In this document: in pieces, positions 1 to 8,230 of the stretch
Layout: each line of letters begins with the position of its first letter
How positions within the stretch are numbered: the stretch's first letter is position 1
DNA from: an uncultured bacterium
GTDB taxonomy: Bacteria; Desulfobacterota; BSN033; UBA1163
Length of the DNA stretch: 58,110 bases
Assembly (NCBI GenBank): GCA_938045955.1
Contig: CALIBK010000096.1
Coordinates: 1-58,110, forward strand
Direction: 5' to 3'
Translations under genes and position numbers: made by a program
Notes under the pieces: generated by a model
The model's database searches: none
Told to the model about the DNA's origin: nothing
The model's input: the letters and a program-made list of their open reading frames with translations, nothing else

Positions 1-2066
1 TTTAACTTGTCAGCATCGTGCTTTGATTTTTCCAACTCTTCTGTAACCAATTGGGCGAACCTATGGATTGGAAATTGCGGTTTAACTAAAAGAATTCCAC
101 CCGATAATGTAATATTAGGATTTTGACAGGTATACTCTCTAAAGTCTTTATAAATTTCCAATGACAGCTCAATAATTTTATCCCAGGGGCCAATGATAAA
201 AAGATCATCTCCCCCAGAATAAACGATATAAAAAACACTACCTAAGTTTTCACAAATTTGATTTAACCATGCACCAAAAAAAATTTCTAAGTTACTACTT
301 AACGTTGCAATTCTTGATATAGAGGGATTATTAATCCCTAATGAAAATAATAGACCAAGATAATCTATATCCATTTTTAAAATGCCAAGGTATTTTGCAC
401 CTGTACTTCGATTGGCTATTCCTTCAAATTCAAGCACCTCCCCATCAATTCCTATGGGTACAGAATTTCCTAAAAATTTAAACCCAAATGACACTGGCTT
501 TTCATTTATATTTTCCTTTAAGAATTCAAGACCAAGATCTTGGCTAAATTTTGGATTAATTGAAAAAATACAAGAATTCAATTTCAATTTACCATTTAGA
601 ATTTTTTCCATTTCTTCTTCGTTTTGCAATAAAACTGTAACTCCAAAATCTTCAAAAGGTATTTCAGTTCCATGAAATTCTTCACATTTCCCATAAACGA
701 AAGAAATAAATTCCTTTTTTGGAAGATCGGAGCCAATTTTAAAATGAGTTTCGCAATGCTGGCATATTTGACCTTTAGATACTGGAACAATCAAACAAAC
801 ATTACATAGGTCGCTAACCTGTTCAGTTGAATGAAAGAAATCACCTTTTGTAATCATTTCGTTAAATTTTTTCATTTTAGATTCAGATAATTTATCTTCA
901 GCTTTTTTATAAATTTGATTAAACTCAAAGAAATCTTTGGGGGCTACTTCAACTACAACTAACTGGATACTAAGTTCCCCGTAAAATTCTTCTAATAGCC
1001 ATTCATCAAGAAATTGTTGAAGATTCTTCAATTTCTTTTTTGTAAAATCTGAATTTGGTATTAAAATATCGAATCTACCTCCACCACAAAAAAGTAAATT
1101 TGGTATAGGCAATTGCATCTCCCTTATAATCCAATCAGAAATCACATCTGTAAGAAGTGAGATGTAAAAAGATCTCCCCCTCAGTCTTTTTGAAGTCCCT
1201 TTTGTTTCGGCTTTTGGCTTAGTAATACTGTAAATAAATTTCTGAATGCCAGCTATGTCACCCCTTAAAAGTATGAATAAAGGTTTTTGAGCTGTCTGTG
1301 AAGATTCGAGAATAGACCTCCTTTTTTCTATATCCATTTCTTTATGGTGTTGCTTTAATGTTTCAATTAGATTAAGCATTTCGGTATTTGAAAAGTCATC
1401 TTCGCTTAATTTTTTTAGGCAAGCTGCTATAGCACAAGTTACTTTAGAATGGTCAAATAATGATATGTCTGGAATCGTCCTATTATATTGGTCTTCTTCC
1501 CAAGGGGTTGCTGAAGGTACAAAGGTGCCGAATTCCTTGAGTATGAAAAATAATGTCGTAAAATCATAAGGTTGATATTTTTTTAATAATCCAATCTTTT
1601 TGATAAATCCATTCCAAACTCTTTCATATCCTCTCTCTTCAACAAATGGTCTGTCTTTTGGAAATAAGACCTCTTTACTAATTTTTAAAGAGTCCAATCT
1701 ATAGAATTTTTCCTTCCCACAATCCTTCCTGAAATTTATTCTCGAAGTCACCGCTAAAAGAGCTGCTTCGTTTGATTTAAACTGCCCTCTTTCCTCTTTA
1801 ACTCTTTCCCCAGCCGCAAGTTTATCCGCTATGTGAATGATATATTCATTTCGAGTAGAAGGAATTTCATGATGTTTCTCTATAAGATTTGCAATATCTT
1901 TTGTTAAATCATCACCAAAATAATTTCTTAATGAGCTTATAAAATTTCCGGAGAAATCCGAGTGCTTAGTGTAATATTCCCCACCTTCTCTCTGTGAAAT
2001 CTTCCCAATATCATGAAGCAGTGCGGCTAAAATTACGGTTTGGAACTCTTTATCATCAAATCCCAT
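1..2066 (-). CDS. cas10: Cas10 (Csm1-like), type III CRISPR effector large subunit, cut by left edge
   Basis: About 688 codons are open from ATG at 2066 to the window edge with no stop, so the C-terminus lies outside. An HD-nuclease motif HDIGK begins at residue 18. Two CxxC pairs (C421/C424 and C435/C438) form the zinc-ribbon-like part. The palm cyclase motif is Y-S-G-G-D-D with GGDD at 618-621. All these motifs were checked to be in one frame, so the gene looks intact. In this family the HD domain cuts ssDNA and the GGDD palm makes cyclic oligoadenylates (cOA) on target RNA binding. The start has GGAGG upstream (ggaggggtaaaaATG). It is the last gene seen of the cas run; csm/cmr backbone subunits would be expected beyond the left edge, so subtype III-A versus III-D cannot be fixed from here. 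Confidence 0.93.
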   Translation of the reverse strand, partial: MGFDDKEFQTVILAALLHDIGKISQREGGEYYTKHSDFSGNFISSLRNYFGDDLTKDIANLIEKHHEIPSTRNEYIIHIADKLAAGERVKEERGQFKSNEAALLAVTSRINFRKDCGKEKFYRLDSLKISKEVLFPKDRPFVEERGYERVWNGFIKKIGLLKKYQPYDFTTLFFILKEFGTFVPSATPWEEDQYNRTIPDISLFDHSKVTCAIAACLKKLSEDDFSNTEMLNLIETLKQHHKEMDIEKRRSILESSQTAQKPLFILLRGDIAGIQKFIYSITKPKAETKGTSKRLRGRSFYISLLTDVISDWIIREMQLPIPNLLFCGGGRFDILIPNSDFTKKKLKNLQQFLDEWLLEEFYGELSIQLVVVEVAPKDFFEFNQIYKKAEDKLSESKMKKFNEMITKGDFFHSTEQVSDLCNVCLIVPVSKGQICQHCETHFKIGSDLPKKEFISFVYGKCEEFHGTEIPFEDFGVTVLLQNEEEMEKILNGKLKLNSCIFSINPKFSQDLGLEFLKENINEKPVSFGFKFLGNSVPIGIDGEVLEFEGIANRSTGAKYLGILKMDIDYLGLLFSLGINNPSISRIATLSSNLEIFFGAWLNQICENLGSVFYIVYSGGDDLFIIGPWDKIIELSLEIYKDFREYTCQNPNITLSGGILLVKPQFPIHRFAQLVTEELEKSKHDADKL

Positions 2067-2196
2067 TTTTACCCCTCCAAGATTAAAGATTTAAACGATA
2101 AAACCACAATGTAAAATTATTTTCATTAAAGATCATCTTTATTATTACGAGTAAGCAAATTTGGGATTAAAAATTCAATATTAAAAATCAAAAAGG

Positions 2197-3429
2197 TTAA
2201 GGCTCGGGTTCTTCAGAATCTATCAATGTTTTAAATTCCAAACTTTTTATCTCCGGAAGCGAAGCGCCAATAATACCCTGCATATCTCCATACATTCGTG
2301 TAATATTTTTAATCACTCTCTCAATCTGTTTCTCACGCTTTGCCCAGATTCTATTCATCACCGCCTTTTCACTTTCAAGATCGTTCTTCATGGATAAAAA
2401 AGCTGTAACAATTGCCTCAACTTTTTGCTTGAATTCAGGGCCATTTAAGTAACTATATAATGCCTCCATCTTTTCGTGCTTCCCCATCGCTGCCCTTTTC
2501 TCGTTTGCCAGTTGAATAAGATTCATCCTTAACGCTGTTGCCAGGCATGGTGCAAGGCTATATTCTGTTACCCAGACCCCATCAATCAGCTTGAAACTAT
2601 TCACTTCTTTTGGCATAGCTGTTGTCGCAATCACTGCGATTTCAGCCCTGGTTTCCCTCTGATCCTCTTTTAATTTATCAATCCACCCTTCATTCCAGTT
2701 TTTTGTTCTTTTTGCCTCCCAGATAATTGTCCCACAATATTGACCTAATTGATTATGAACCCTCTGAATAATATCAGCCCCTTTCTTCCCTTTCGAAACA
2801 GGCTCAATCTGATCCATTGGGAAATTGTCTTTAAGAAGATCTTCAAGTTCTATCTCTAAAACCTCGCCCTTTAAATGAATTGGACCCTGCTCAGCTTTTC
2901 TCTTCAGTTCTTCAATATCTCTTAAAAGATCATTAATTTTTTTATCTTTTTCGAGGTCTTTTAGTCTATATTCCTCAGCGATTCTACTTTGTGCCTCTTG
3001 CCTGATCTTTTCCCGTTCTTCGTCCAATCGACGGGTTATTTCGAGTTCAAATAATTTCTGCCTCTCCTCGAGATCCCTCCTCTCTTTCCGAAGATGAAGC
3101 TCCGTCTTGCGCATCTCTTCTAATTGTTCATTTTTATGTTTTAACTCTTCTTCAAGATCTTTCATCCTTAGGTTAAAGGAGTCTTCCAATTGCTTTCTCA
3201 TTTCAGCTTCAATCCTTGCCTTCTCCATTGCCAGTTTTTCAACAATTTCTTGTGAGATTGCTTTTTCTTTCTTTAAAAGGAACTCTTCCTTTTTTGCTAA
3301 CTCCTCTTGCCTCTTGGTTAGTTCCTTTTCAAACTCCTTCTGAATCTCCTCACGAATAGAATGGGTGATCGCTTCGGAAAGAGGAATTTCTCTACGGCAG
3401 TATGGACAAACAATGATTTGTTCTGGCAT
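2197..3429 (-). CDS. DUF2130 family protein: zinc finger, long coiled coil, PD-(D/E)XK-like domain
   Basis: 410 aa. The N-terminus has a CPYC knuckle (C8, C11). Residues about 25-180 are almost unbroken E/K/R-rich heptads, a long coiled coil. The C-terminal part resembles a restriction-endonuclease fold: a helix with E189/E192, GAD at 217-219, then WEAK with E238 and K240, matching the D...ExK order of PD-(D/E)XK nucleases. The family is PF09903/DUF2130, whose function is not established to my knowledge. The gene lies between cas10 and the four-helix-bundle gene on the same strand, with an AT-rich gap on each side, so it could be a CRISPR accessory protein or a passenger in a defence island. 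The nuclease call is inference from motif order. Confidence 0.8.
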   Translation of the reverse strand: MPEQIIVCPYCRREIPLSEAITHSIREEIQKEFEKELTKRQEELAKKEEFLLKKEKAISQEIVEKLAMEKARIEAEMRKQLEDSFNLRMKDLEEELKHKNEQLEEMRKTELHLRKERRDLEERQKLFELEITRRLDEEREKIRQEAQSRIAEEYRLKDLEKDKKINDLLRDIEELKRKAEQGPIHLKGEVLEIELEDLLKDNFPMDQIEPVSKGKKGADIIQRVHNQLGQYCGTIIWEAKRTKNWNEGWIDKLKEDQRETRAEIAVIATTAMPKEVNSFKLIDGVWVTEYSLAPCLATALRMNLIQLANEKRAAMGKHEKMEALYSYLNGPEFKQKVEAIVTAFLSMKNDLESEKAVMNRIWAKREKQIERVIKNITRMYGDMQGIIGASLPEIKSLEFKTLIDSEEPEP

Positions 3430-3498
3430 CTTCGATAATCCTTAATTTAAAAGAATTTAAAATTCAAAATTTAATATTCAAAATTCAAGATTTAAAAC

Positions 3499-4024
3499 AA
3501 ATTCAAGATTCAAAATCAAAAATACTTTACTCTTTCTTGTTGAATTTTGAATCTGGAATGTTGAATTGTTTCGTAAATTCATCGAATCTTTCCTTAAAAC
3601 TTTTATATTCCTTTTTAAACTTCTGGCCTTTAAGTCTTGAGCCTTTGAGATAATCAATCAAACCGCTTAACTGACCTGAGATGTCTTTACAAAGATAAAC
3701 TCCCTTATCAAATTCATCTTTAGTTATATAGTTTTGATCAAGGGCAACATAAAATTGTGATCTTGTCTCTCCTGCTGAACCCTTTGATATAAATAAGAAC
3801 TGAATGAATTCAGTATTTGAACCCCGTTCAAATCCTTCGGAAATGTTATACATAATCGAGGTTGAAGAACGTCTGATCTGGTCGATAAGTGTAAAGTCGC
3901 GGCAAAAATTTTCCTTTTTTGTTAAATCGTAAACATATTTAACAAGGTCTCTTGCCTTTTGCCAGACTGGAAGTTCTTCAAAGCTTTTTGGCATGAAATA
4001 CTCCTTCCTTAAATTCAAGATTCA
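3499..4024. repeat. 14-bp direct repeat flanking the four-helix-bundle gene
   Basis: The 14-mer aaattcaagattca occurs at 3499-3512 and again at 4011-4024, bracketing the gene at 3527-3994. Degenerate copies of the same AT-rich word (aaattcaagattta at 3481, aaatttaagatttta near 5380) lie at other junctions of this locus. The pattern could be a cassette boundary or simply low-complexity spacer DNA. Confidence 0.6.
3527..3994 (-). CDS. Four-helix-bundle protein (23S rRNA intervening-sequence protein family)
   Basis: 155 aa from ATG 3994, chosen over the in-frame ATG at 4018 because AAGGAAGGAG lies 6 nt before it and the family normally starts close to F-E-x-L-x-V-W-Q-K-A. The sequence has the typical order: F-E-E-L-P-V-W-Q-K-A-R-D-L near residues 4-16, D-Q-I-R-R-S-S, N-I-S-E-G-F-E-R-G, and a final helix with K-G-S-R-L-K. 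Members of this family are small pentamer-forming helical proteins, first found in insertions of 23S rRNA genes, with no settled function. Here it sits inside a cas operon between direct repeats, which suggests a mobile passenger, though a role in the locus cannot be excluded. Confidence 0.8.
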   Translation of the reverse strand: MPKSFEELPVWQKARDLVKYVYDLTKKENFCRDFTLIDQIRRSSTSIMYNISEGFERGSNTEFIQFLFISKGSAGETRSQFYVALDQNYITKDEFDKGVYLCKDISGQLSGLIDYLKGSRLKGQKFKKEYKSFKERFDEFTKQFNIPDSKFNKKE

Positions 4025-4028
4025 TAAT

Positions 4029-5189
4029 TTAAGATTCGATTGAAATCTTTTTCTTTTCGGTTCGAATCCCATAGCGTTTGCTTCCATGTTTACCAACAGG
4101 TGTAATAGTATAATAAGGATAAAGGGTTTCGTCTTCGATAAATTCTTTCAATGTATTATTGATTTTACTTATATTCTGCCTCAGCGTATCCTGATCGATA
4201 CCCCCTTTTTCGCCCCAGTGTTTTATAAACTCCTCCACCCGACCAGAAAAGGGACCATAGATTTTTTTATAGTCTTTCAACATTTCTTCCAGAGCCTTTC
4301 TTTTTGAAATCTCTCCTAAGGTTAGAAAACAATCTGTGCAATCGAAACAATAGATTCGATCAGGGAAAGAACATCCGTTTATCTTCTGCCTCAATAAATA
4401 GGTGTAGATAACCAGTTGAATTGGAACCATGTCTATGGATACCTCGCCCACCCGAACAATCCTTTCTCTTAAATCGACTCGGAGGAGGGGTTGAATTAAA
4501 GCCATATCAATCTCTTTTTGTCCCTCTGCCACAAGTTCTCGAAAGCTCTTTCCATTAAGGGGAACTTTTTCCCTTAGACGAATAAATGGGAGTTCTGCCA
4601 ATGAGATATGAACATCTCGAGTATGGATTTTTTTAATTAACTTTCCATTATGATTTCTTATCTCGATAAATCTATCCCTTTTGGGTTTATAGTAAAATTC
4701 GGGATGGGATTCCAATTCAGGAGGAACAAGGACATGATACAGTTTATCCCAGGGACGTCCAAAAAGCTGGAGTGCCGAACCCAGATAAAAGGACATAGTT
4801 TTACGGCCTCCTGCTAAAGAGCAATGGAGACGAGCCTTTGGATCAGAGGTCTTTTCTTTTATAAAATTTGCAATAAGATCACCTACTCTCTCATTATGAT
4901 CAGTTTTACGAATATCTTCGAGCCATTGCCCATTTTCTCCTTCGATTACATGAATTGACTTATTAGATAAAACGAATTCCGGGAGTCCAAATTCTTTAGA
5001 GAAAGCTGATAATCTTTCCTTTTTGATCAATTCTTCTTCAATCTTTTCCTTTCCTATGGAAGTTGTAATTATATGAATTTCTTCAGGAATAACAGGAGGT
5101 TTGAATTCTTGAGTAAGTGCATAGAGAGTTTCGGTAATAATTTGAGGCGTGGTCCCGATTACAAAAACCAGGATCTCTCTATATTTCAT
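4029..5189 (-). CDS. CRISPR-associated CARF protein, Csm6-like/ring nuclease (Cas_NE0113 family)
   Basis: 386 aa from ATG 5189 (SD GGAGGGG just upstream; a GTG four codons earlier is less likely). Residues 1-150 form a CARF-type Rossmann domain: I-G-T-T-P-Q near 11-16 and the signature S-L-A-G-G-R-K-T-M, with GGRKTM at 127-132. Such domains bind cyclic oligoadenylate made by Cas10, and this family is described as ring-nuclease-like. The C-terminal half has no R-x4-6-H HEPN motif that I can see; it resembles a winged helix ending in Y-Y-T-I-T-P-V-G-K-H-G-S-K-R-Y-G. I therefore read it as a CARF-wHTH cOA sensor or ring nuclease rather than an RNase effector. It lies directly downstream of cas6 and upstream of the four-helix-bundle gene. 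Confidence 0.82.
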   Translation of the reverse strand: MKYREILVFVIGTTPQIITETLYALTQEFKPPVIPEEIHIITTSIGKEKIEEELIKKERLSAFSKEFGLPEFVLSNKSIHVIEGENGQWLEDIRKTDHNERVGDLIANFIKEKTSDPKARLHCSLAGGRKTMSFYLGSALQLFGRPWDKLYHVLVPPELESHPEFYYKPKRDRFIEIRNHNGKLIKKIHTRDVHISLAELPFIRLREKVPLNGKSFRELVAEGQKEIDMALIQPLLRVDLRERIVRVGEVSIDMVPIQLVIYTYLLRQKINGCSFPDRIYCFDCTDCFLTLGEISKRKALEEMLKDYKKIYGPFSGRVEEFIKHWGEKGGIDQDTLRQNISKINNTLKEFIEDETLYPYYTITPVGKHGSKRYGIRTEKKKISIES

Positions 5190-5368
5190 TTTCCCCTCCA
5201 CAATCTATACGATAAATTATCCTCTGCTCCCTAATCGTTTTTTTCTTATTAATAAAAAATAGAAGGGCGAGATACAAAATAGAAAATATTTTAAAAACAT
5301 TTCGATTGATATATTCCTTATCGTTCGGTCATTTACTCCGCATTAACCTTCAATAAAAAATCCAAAAA

Positions 5369-6319
5369 TTAAGATTCCAAATTTAAGATTTTATATTTAC
5401 CAAGACCGAAACTCGTCCCTTTGCCAACATGAAGATATTCTCCAAGAAGGAGATAAGGGATAAAAGGCTTAAAATCACCTTCAAAGATTATTTCTCCAAT
5501 AAGACCTCCCATCTTCATCCTTGAAGATTGACGATTAGAATAACGCTCCCAGTCAAACCATTTGAGATCTGATTTTATGACTTTTACCTTTTTAGACTCT
5601 TCAATCAGACCCTTATAATCAATGTCCAGTTCCTCTTCACAATGAAAATAGGAAAGAAGGGAAATCCGCCTCAATAGATTTCGGAAAAGGATGTGAAATT
5701 CAAGATGAGGAGTTAATCTCTCACCATATTTCAATCGAACAGGAGTTAAAAATGTCAGATGTAGGGTCAATGGGGAAGAGGAGGGAATAAGATCACTTAT
5801 CTGGATCATTCTGAATTCGCTCTGTAGAATTTTATCCTGACCTGTATAAATGGTTTTCCCCTTTTCTTCGGGAAACGGGTGGGATACCCTAACCTCTTTC
5901 AGCAAATATCTTCCTTTCCCTTTCCCGATTCCTCTCCGGCCCAATTCATCAAAGGTGTAGATGAAGTAGGGCAGAAAATCGATACATTTCCCAATTAAAA
6001 TCAATTCAAAACAAAGAGGATCTCCGGGGTGATAATCCTTTTTCTCTTCCAGAGGAGGGGTGAGGACAAAGGGATGAGGGGCATAGGGATATTTCTTCAT
6101 CTTTGAAGAATCTGGAGGAAGAGGAGTCTCAAAAGTATAAGAATAGACACATTGATTCTTCAAAAGACAAGGTTGGCAATTCTTTTCCCTCTTGATGCAA
6201 ACAACTTTTTTAAAGGTATGGCCAAAGGCACCTCTGAGAGTTGACCCTTTATAGGAAGGAAGGTGAATCCGATCGATAGGATCGAGAAGAAAATAAAATT
6301 GAGCGAACCTGAAATGAAT
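5369..6319 (-). CDS. cas6: Cas6, CRISPR pre-crRNA endoribonuclease, probable ATT start
   Basis: 316 aa if translation starts at ATT 6319. The N-terminus then holds the family's opening ferredoxin-like segment: L-P-S-Y-K-G-S-T-L-R-G-A-F-G-H at 20-34 and four cysteines C41, C48, C51, C57. Further on are G-R-R-G-I-G-K-G-K-G-R-Y, the T-F-L-T-P-V-R-L-K segment with a following F..L-x-R-N-L-L-R-R-I helix, and the C-terminal G-K-G-T-S-F-G-L-G-K-Y loop of RAMP proteins. No ATG, GTG or TTG occurs between the upstream in-frame stop (6365-6367) and the TTG at 6163, and starting at that TTG would cut away residues 1-52. GGAGG lies 9 nt before ATT 6319. First gene of the visible cas run. Confidence 0.85.
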   Translation of the reverse strand: MHFRFAQFYFLLDPIDRIHLPSYKGSTLRGAFGHTFKKVVCIKREKNCQPCLLKNQCVYSYTFETPLPPDSSKMKKYPYAPHPFVLTPPLEEKKDYHPGDPLCFELILIGKCIDFLPYFIYTFDELGRRGIGKGKGRYLLKEVRVSHPFPEEKGKTIYTGQDKILQSEFRMIQISDLIPSSSPLTLHLTFLTPVRLKYGERLTPHLEFHILFRNLLRRISLLSYFHCEEELDIDYKGLIEESKKVKVIKSDLKWFDWERYSNRQSSRMKMGGLIGEIIFEGDFKPFIPYLLLGEYLHVGKGTSFGLGKYKILNLES

Positions 6320-6424
6320 GGGGATTTTCCTCCAAAAAAGTTTTGTTTTTGAAACTGAGGTCCGCTAATTTGTTTTCACCTTACCAAAAGATCTTAAAAA
6401 AATCAATCAATTTTTTAATCAAAA

Positions 6425-6586
6425 CCTAAATTGAGCGATTTTTCGTCATTCATTGAATCAAATATACTGGATTCCTGCTTCCGCAGGAATGACAACTACC
6501 ACTCAATAAATGAAAACGTCATTCCCGTGAAAACGGGAATCCAGAAGGGTTATCTTTAAATAATACTAAGAATCGCTCAATTTAGG
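6425..6586. mobile_element. MITE-like palindromic element, copy 1 (162 bp)
   Basis: The ends are perfect 14-bp inverted repeats, CCTAAATTGAGCGA at 6425-6438 and its complement at 6573-6586. CAAAA lies on both sides (6420-6424 and 6587-6591), consistent with a 5-bp target-site duplication. Inside are two 8-bp-stem hairpins, ATTCCTGC-ttcc-GCAGGAAT and ATTCCCGT-gaaa-ACGGGAAT, that are also complementary to each other. It contains no ORF. A near-identical copy is at 26310-26470. It separates the cas region from the rest of the window. Confidence 0.85.
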
Positions 6587-6599
6587 CAAAAATAAGAAT

Positions 6600-7223
6600 C
6601 TATTTTTTCATGAATACCCATAAGCCTCCTTCCCTTATAATTTTGAAATTTACATTTATATTGCTTTCCCTGATTTTCTCGTAAATTTGATCCTCGTTTA
6701 TCTCCACTTTTCCGATTTCGAAATTCAATTTTCGTGACCTTTCTCCTATTCTCTTTATCACTTCGTCAGGGGTATATTTCCCAAACCCTCCTCCTACAAG
6801 GGCTATCCCTCCGGGTTTAAGAATTCTATCGATGGCTTTAAAATCCAACTTAAACAAAGAGGGAAAGAAGAGGGCTCCGCGAAAGATAGCAAGATCTATC
6901 TTTCGGTCATCGATCTCCTTTAAGGAAGAATCTGTTTCAATAATTTTTATCCTTTTTTCCAATCCTCTTTTACGAGACTCCTCGAGAAAAAAGTCTCCCA
7001 TCCCTTTTGGAAAGGTTGCGATGGTAAAGGAATCCCCAATTCCCTGTTCTATTAGAGTGAAGATGACCCCACAAAAGGGTCCAATTTCTAAGACATCCCC
7101 ATCCAATCGGGAATAGATCTCTTTGATCTGTTTTGTCAGGAAGGGATATACAGGATCCCAAAGGAGATCTATTTCTTGAATTAGATTTAAAGGGTTCGTA
7201 TTCTCTGAAATCCCACCCCTCAT
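6600..7223 (-). CDS. Class I SAM-dependent methyltransferase-like protein
   Basis: 207 aa; start ATG 7223 follows a strong SD (GAGGAGGG). Motif I is V-L-E-I-G-P-F-C-G at 44-52, an acidic/loop motif E-T-D-S follows near 97, and R-I-L-K-P-G-G-I-A-L is the post-motif III strand typical of class I methyltransferases. The GxGxG loop is degenerate (GPFCG), so the substrate and even activity are uncertain. It lies alone between the MITE and the TIGR01777 epimerase, on the same strand as the downstream cluster. No substrate can be named from sequence. Confidence 0.65.
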   Translation of the reverse strand: MRGGISENTNPLNLIQEIDLLWDPVYPFLTKQIKEIYSRLDGDVLEIGPFCGVIFTLIEQGIGDSFTIATFPKGMGDFFLEESRKRGLEKRIKIIETDSSLKEIDDRKIDLAIFRGALFFPSLFKLDFKAIDRILKPGGIALVGGGFGKYTPDEVIKRIGERSRKLNFEIGKVEINEDQIYEKIRESNINVNFKIIREGGLWVFMKK

Positions 7224-7299
7224 TTGTTACCCTCCTCTAAATAATTAGTCCGCAACGGCAAAGATTTCTCTAATTGAAGGAAAGAGGCTTACCAGGAGT

Positions 7300-8208
7300 T
7301 TATGACCCTATAATACTCTGGATTGCCTGGTGGATATCGGAATATTGAAAAACAAAGCCATTCTCCAAGAGACGTTTGGGAATGACCCGTTGACCTTCAA
7401 GAATGACCGATCCAAATTCTCCCAGGACCCATCTTACCATAAACGCCGGGGCCGGGATAAATGAGGGACGATGAAGGGCCTTTCCAAGAGCCCTGGCAAG
7501 TTCTTTATTTCGCACGGGTTGAGGTGAAGAGACGTTGACGGGACCCGAAATCTCTGAATGTTTTAAAAGGAAAACAAAAGCCTCTGTCAGATCCTTAAGG
7601 TGAATCCAGGAAAACCACTGGTTTCCACTCCCGATCGGGCCTCCGATATATTTTTTAAAAAGAGGAATCATCTGACCGAGGGCTCCTCCTTTTTCTCCCA
7701 GAACAATCCCGAACCGGGTAATGACCACGCGTGCCCCTTTTTCTCGAGCCTTCAGGGCCTCGCCTTCCCATTCGGCCGCAATTCGGGCTAAAAAGTCATC
7801 TCCCGGAGGAGAGTCCTCCGTCAGCTCCTCATCGCCACAAAAACCGTAGTAGCCTACCGCAGAGGTACTGAAGAGGTGGAATGGTTTTTCCAGAGGAAAA
7901 GGAATTCCCTCAACAATATTTTGGGTGGTAAGGATTCGACTTTCCCTGATCGCCTTTTTGTGCTCCTCCGTCCATTTAGTGAAAATCGAGGCTCCAGCTA
8001 AATTGATTAATCCGTCGTGATTTTTGATCTCTCCCTGCCAGGCTCCCTTCCTGGTTGGATCCCCTTCGAGATAGGAAACTCCTTTTGGAGCTTCCCTTCC
8101 CCCTTTGAGCGACCGGGTTAGAATGGTGATTTCATGGCCATCCTGAACAAGGCGGGAGGTCAACTGTCTTCCCACAAATCCTGTTCCCCCGGTTATCAGA
8201 ATTTTCAT
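7300..8208 (-). CDS. TIGR01777 family NAD(P)-binding epimerase/dehydratase-like protein
   Basis: 302 aa, the usual family length. It opens with the Rossmann dinucleotide motif T-G-G-T-G-F-V-G (residues 6-13). The family segments N-L-A-G-A-S-I, S-A-V-G-Y-Y-G and R-F-G-I-V-L-G follow, and the C-terminal DUF1731 region has R-W-V-L-G-E-F-G and a late Q-R-V-I-P-K-R-L. These are extended SDR proteins related to E. coli YfcH, with no fixed substrate. It lies 22 bp after the PPOX-fold gene, and this family is often found near photolyase genes, as here, suggesting a stress-linked role. That role is inference. Confidence 0.85.
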   Translation of the reverse strand: MKILITGGTGFVGRQLTSRLVQDGHEITILTRSLKGGREAPKGVSYLEGDPTRKGAWQGEIKNHDGLINLAGASIFTKWTEEHKKAIRESRILTTQNIVEGIPFPLEKPFHLFSTSAVGYYGFCGDEELTEDSPPGDDFLARIAAEWEGEALKAREKGARVVITRFGIVLGEKGGALGQMIPLFKKYIGGPIGSGNQWFSWIHLKDLTEAFVFLLKHSEISGPVNVSSPQPVRNKELARALGKALHRPSFIPAPAFMVRWVLGEFGSVILEGQRVIPKRLLENGFVFQYSDIHQAIQSIIGS

Positions 8209-8230
8209 TGGACGAGCCTCAAAAACGATT

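Noticed and set aside
1-2066. Cas10 region seeming to lack a long gene
   Set aside because: The frame is simply open to the window edge with no stop; HD, zinc and GGDD motifs are in one frame, so there is no frameshift or decay.
3440-3530. Repeated attcaagattcaaaatt words that look like a small repeat array
   Set aside because: The words are low-complexity, unequal in length and have no unique spacers of 30-40 bp, so this is not a CRISPR array. None was seen in the window.
4059-4070. GGTTCGAATCCC resembling a tRNA T-arm
   Set aside because: It lies inside the coding frame of the CARF protein and no acceptor or anticodon stem could be built around it.
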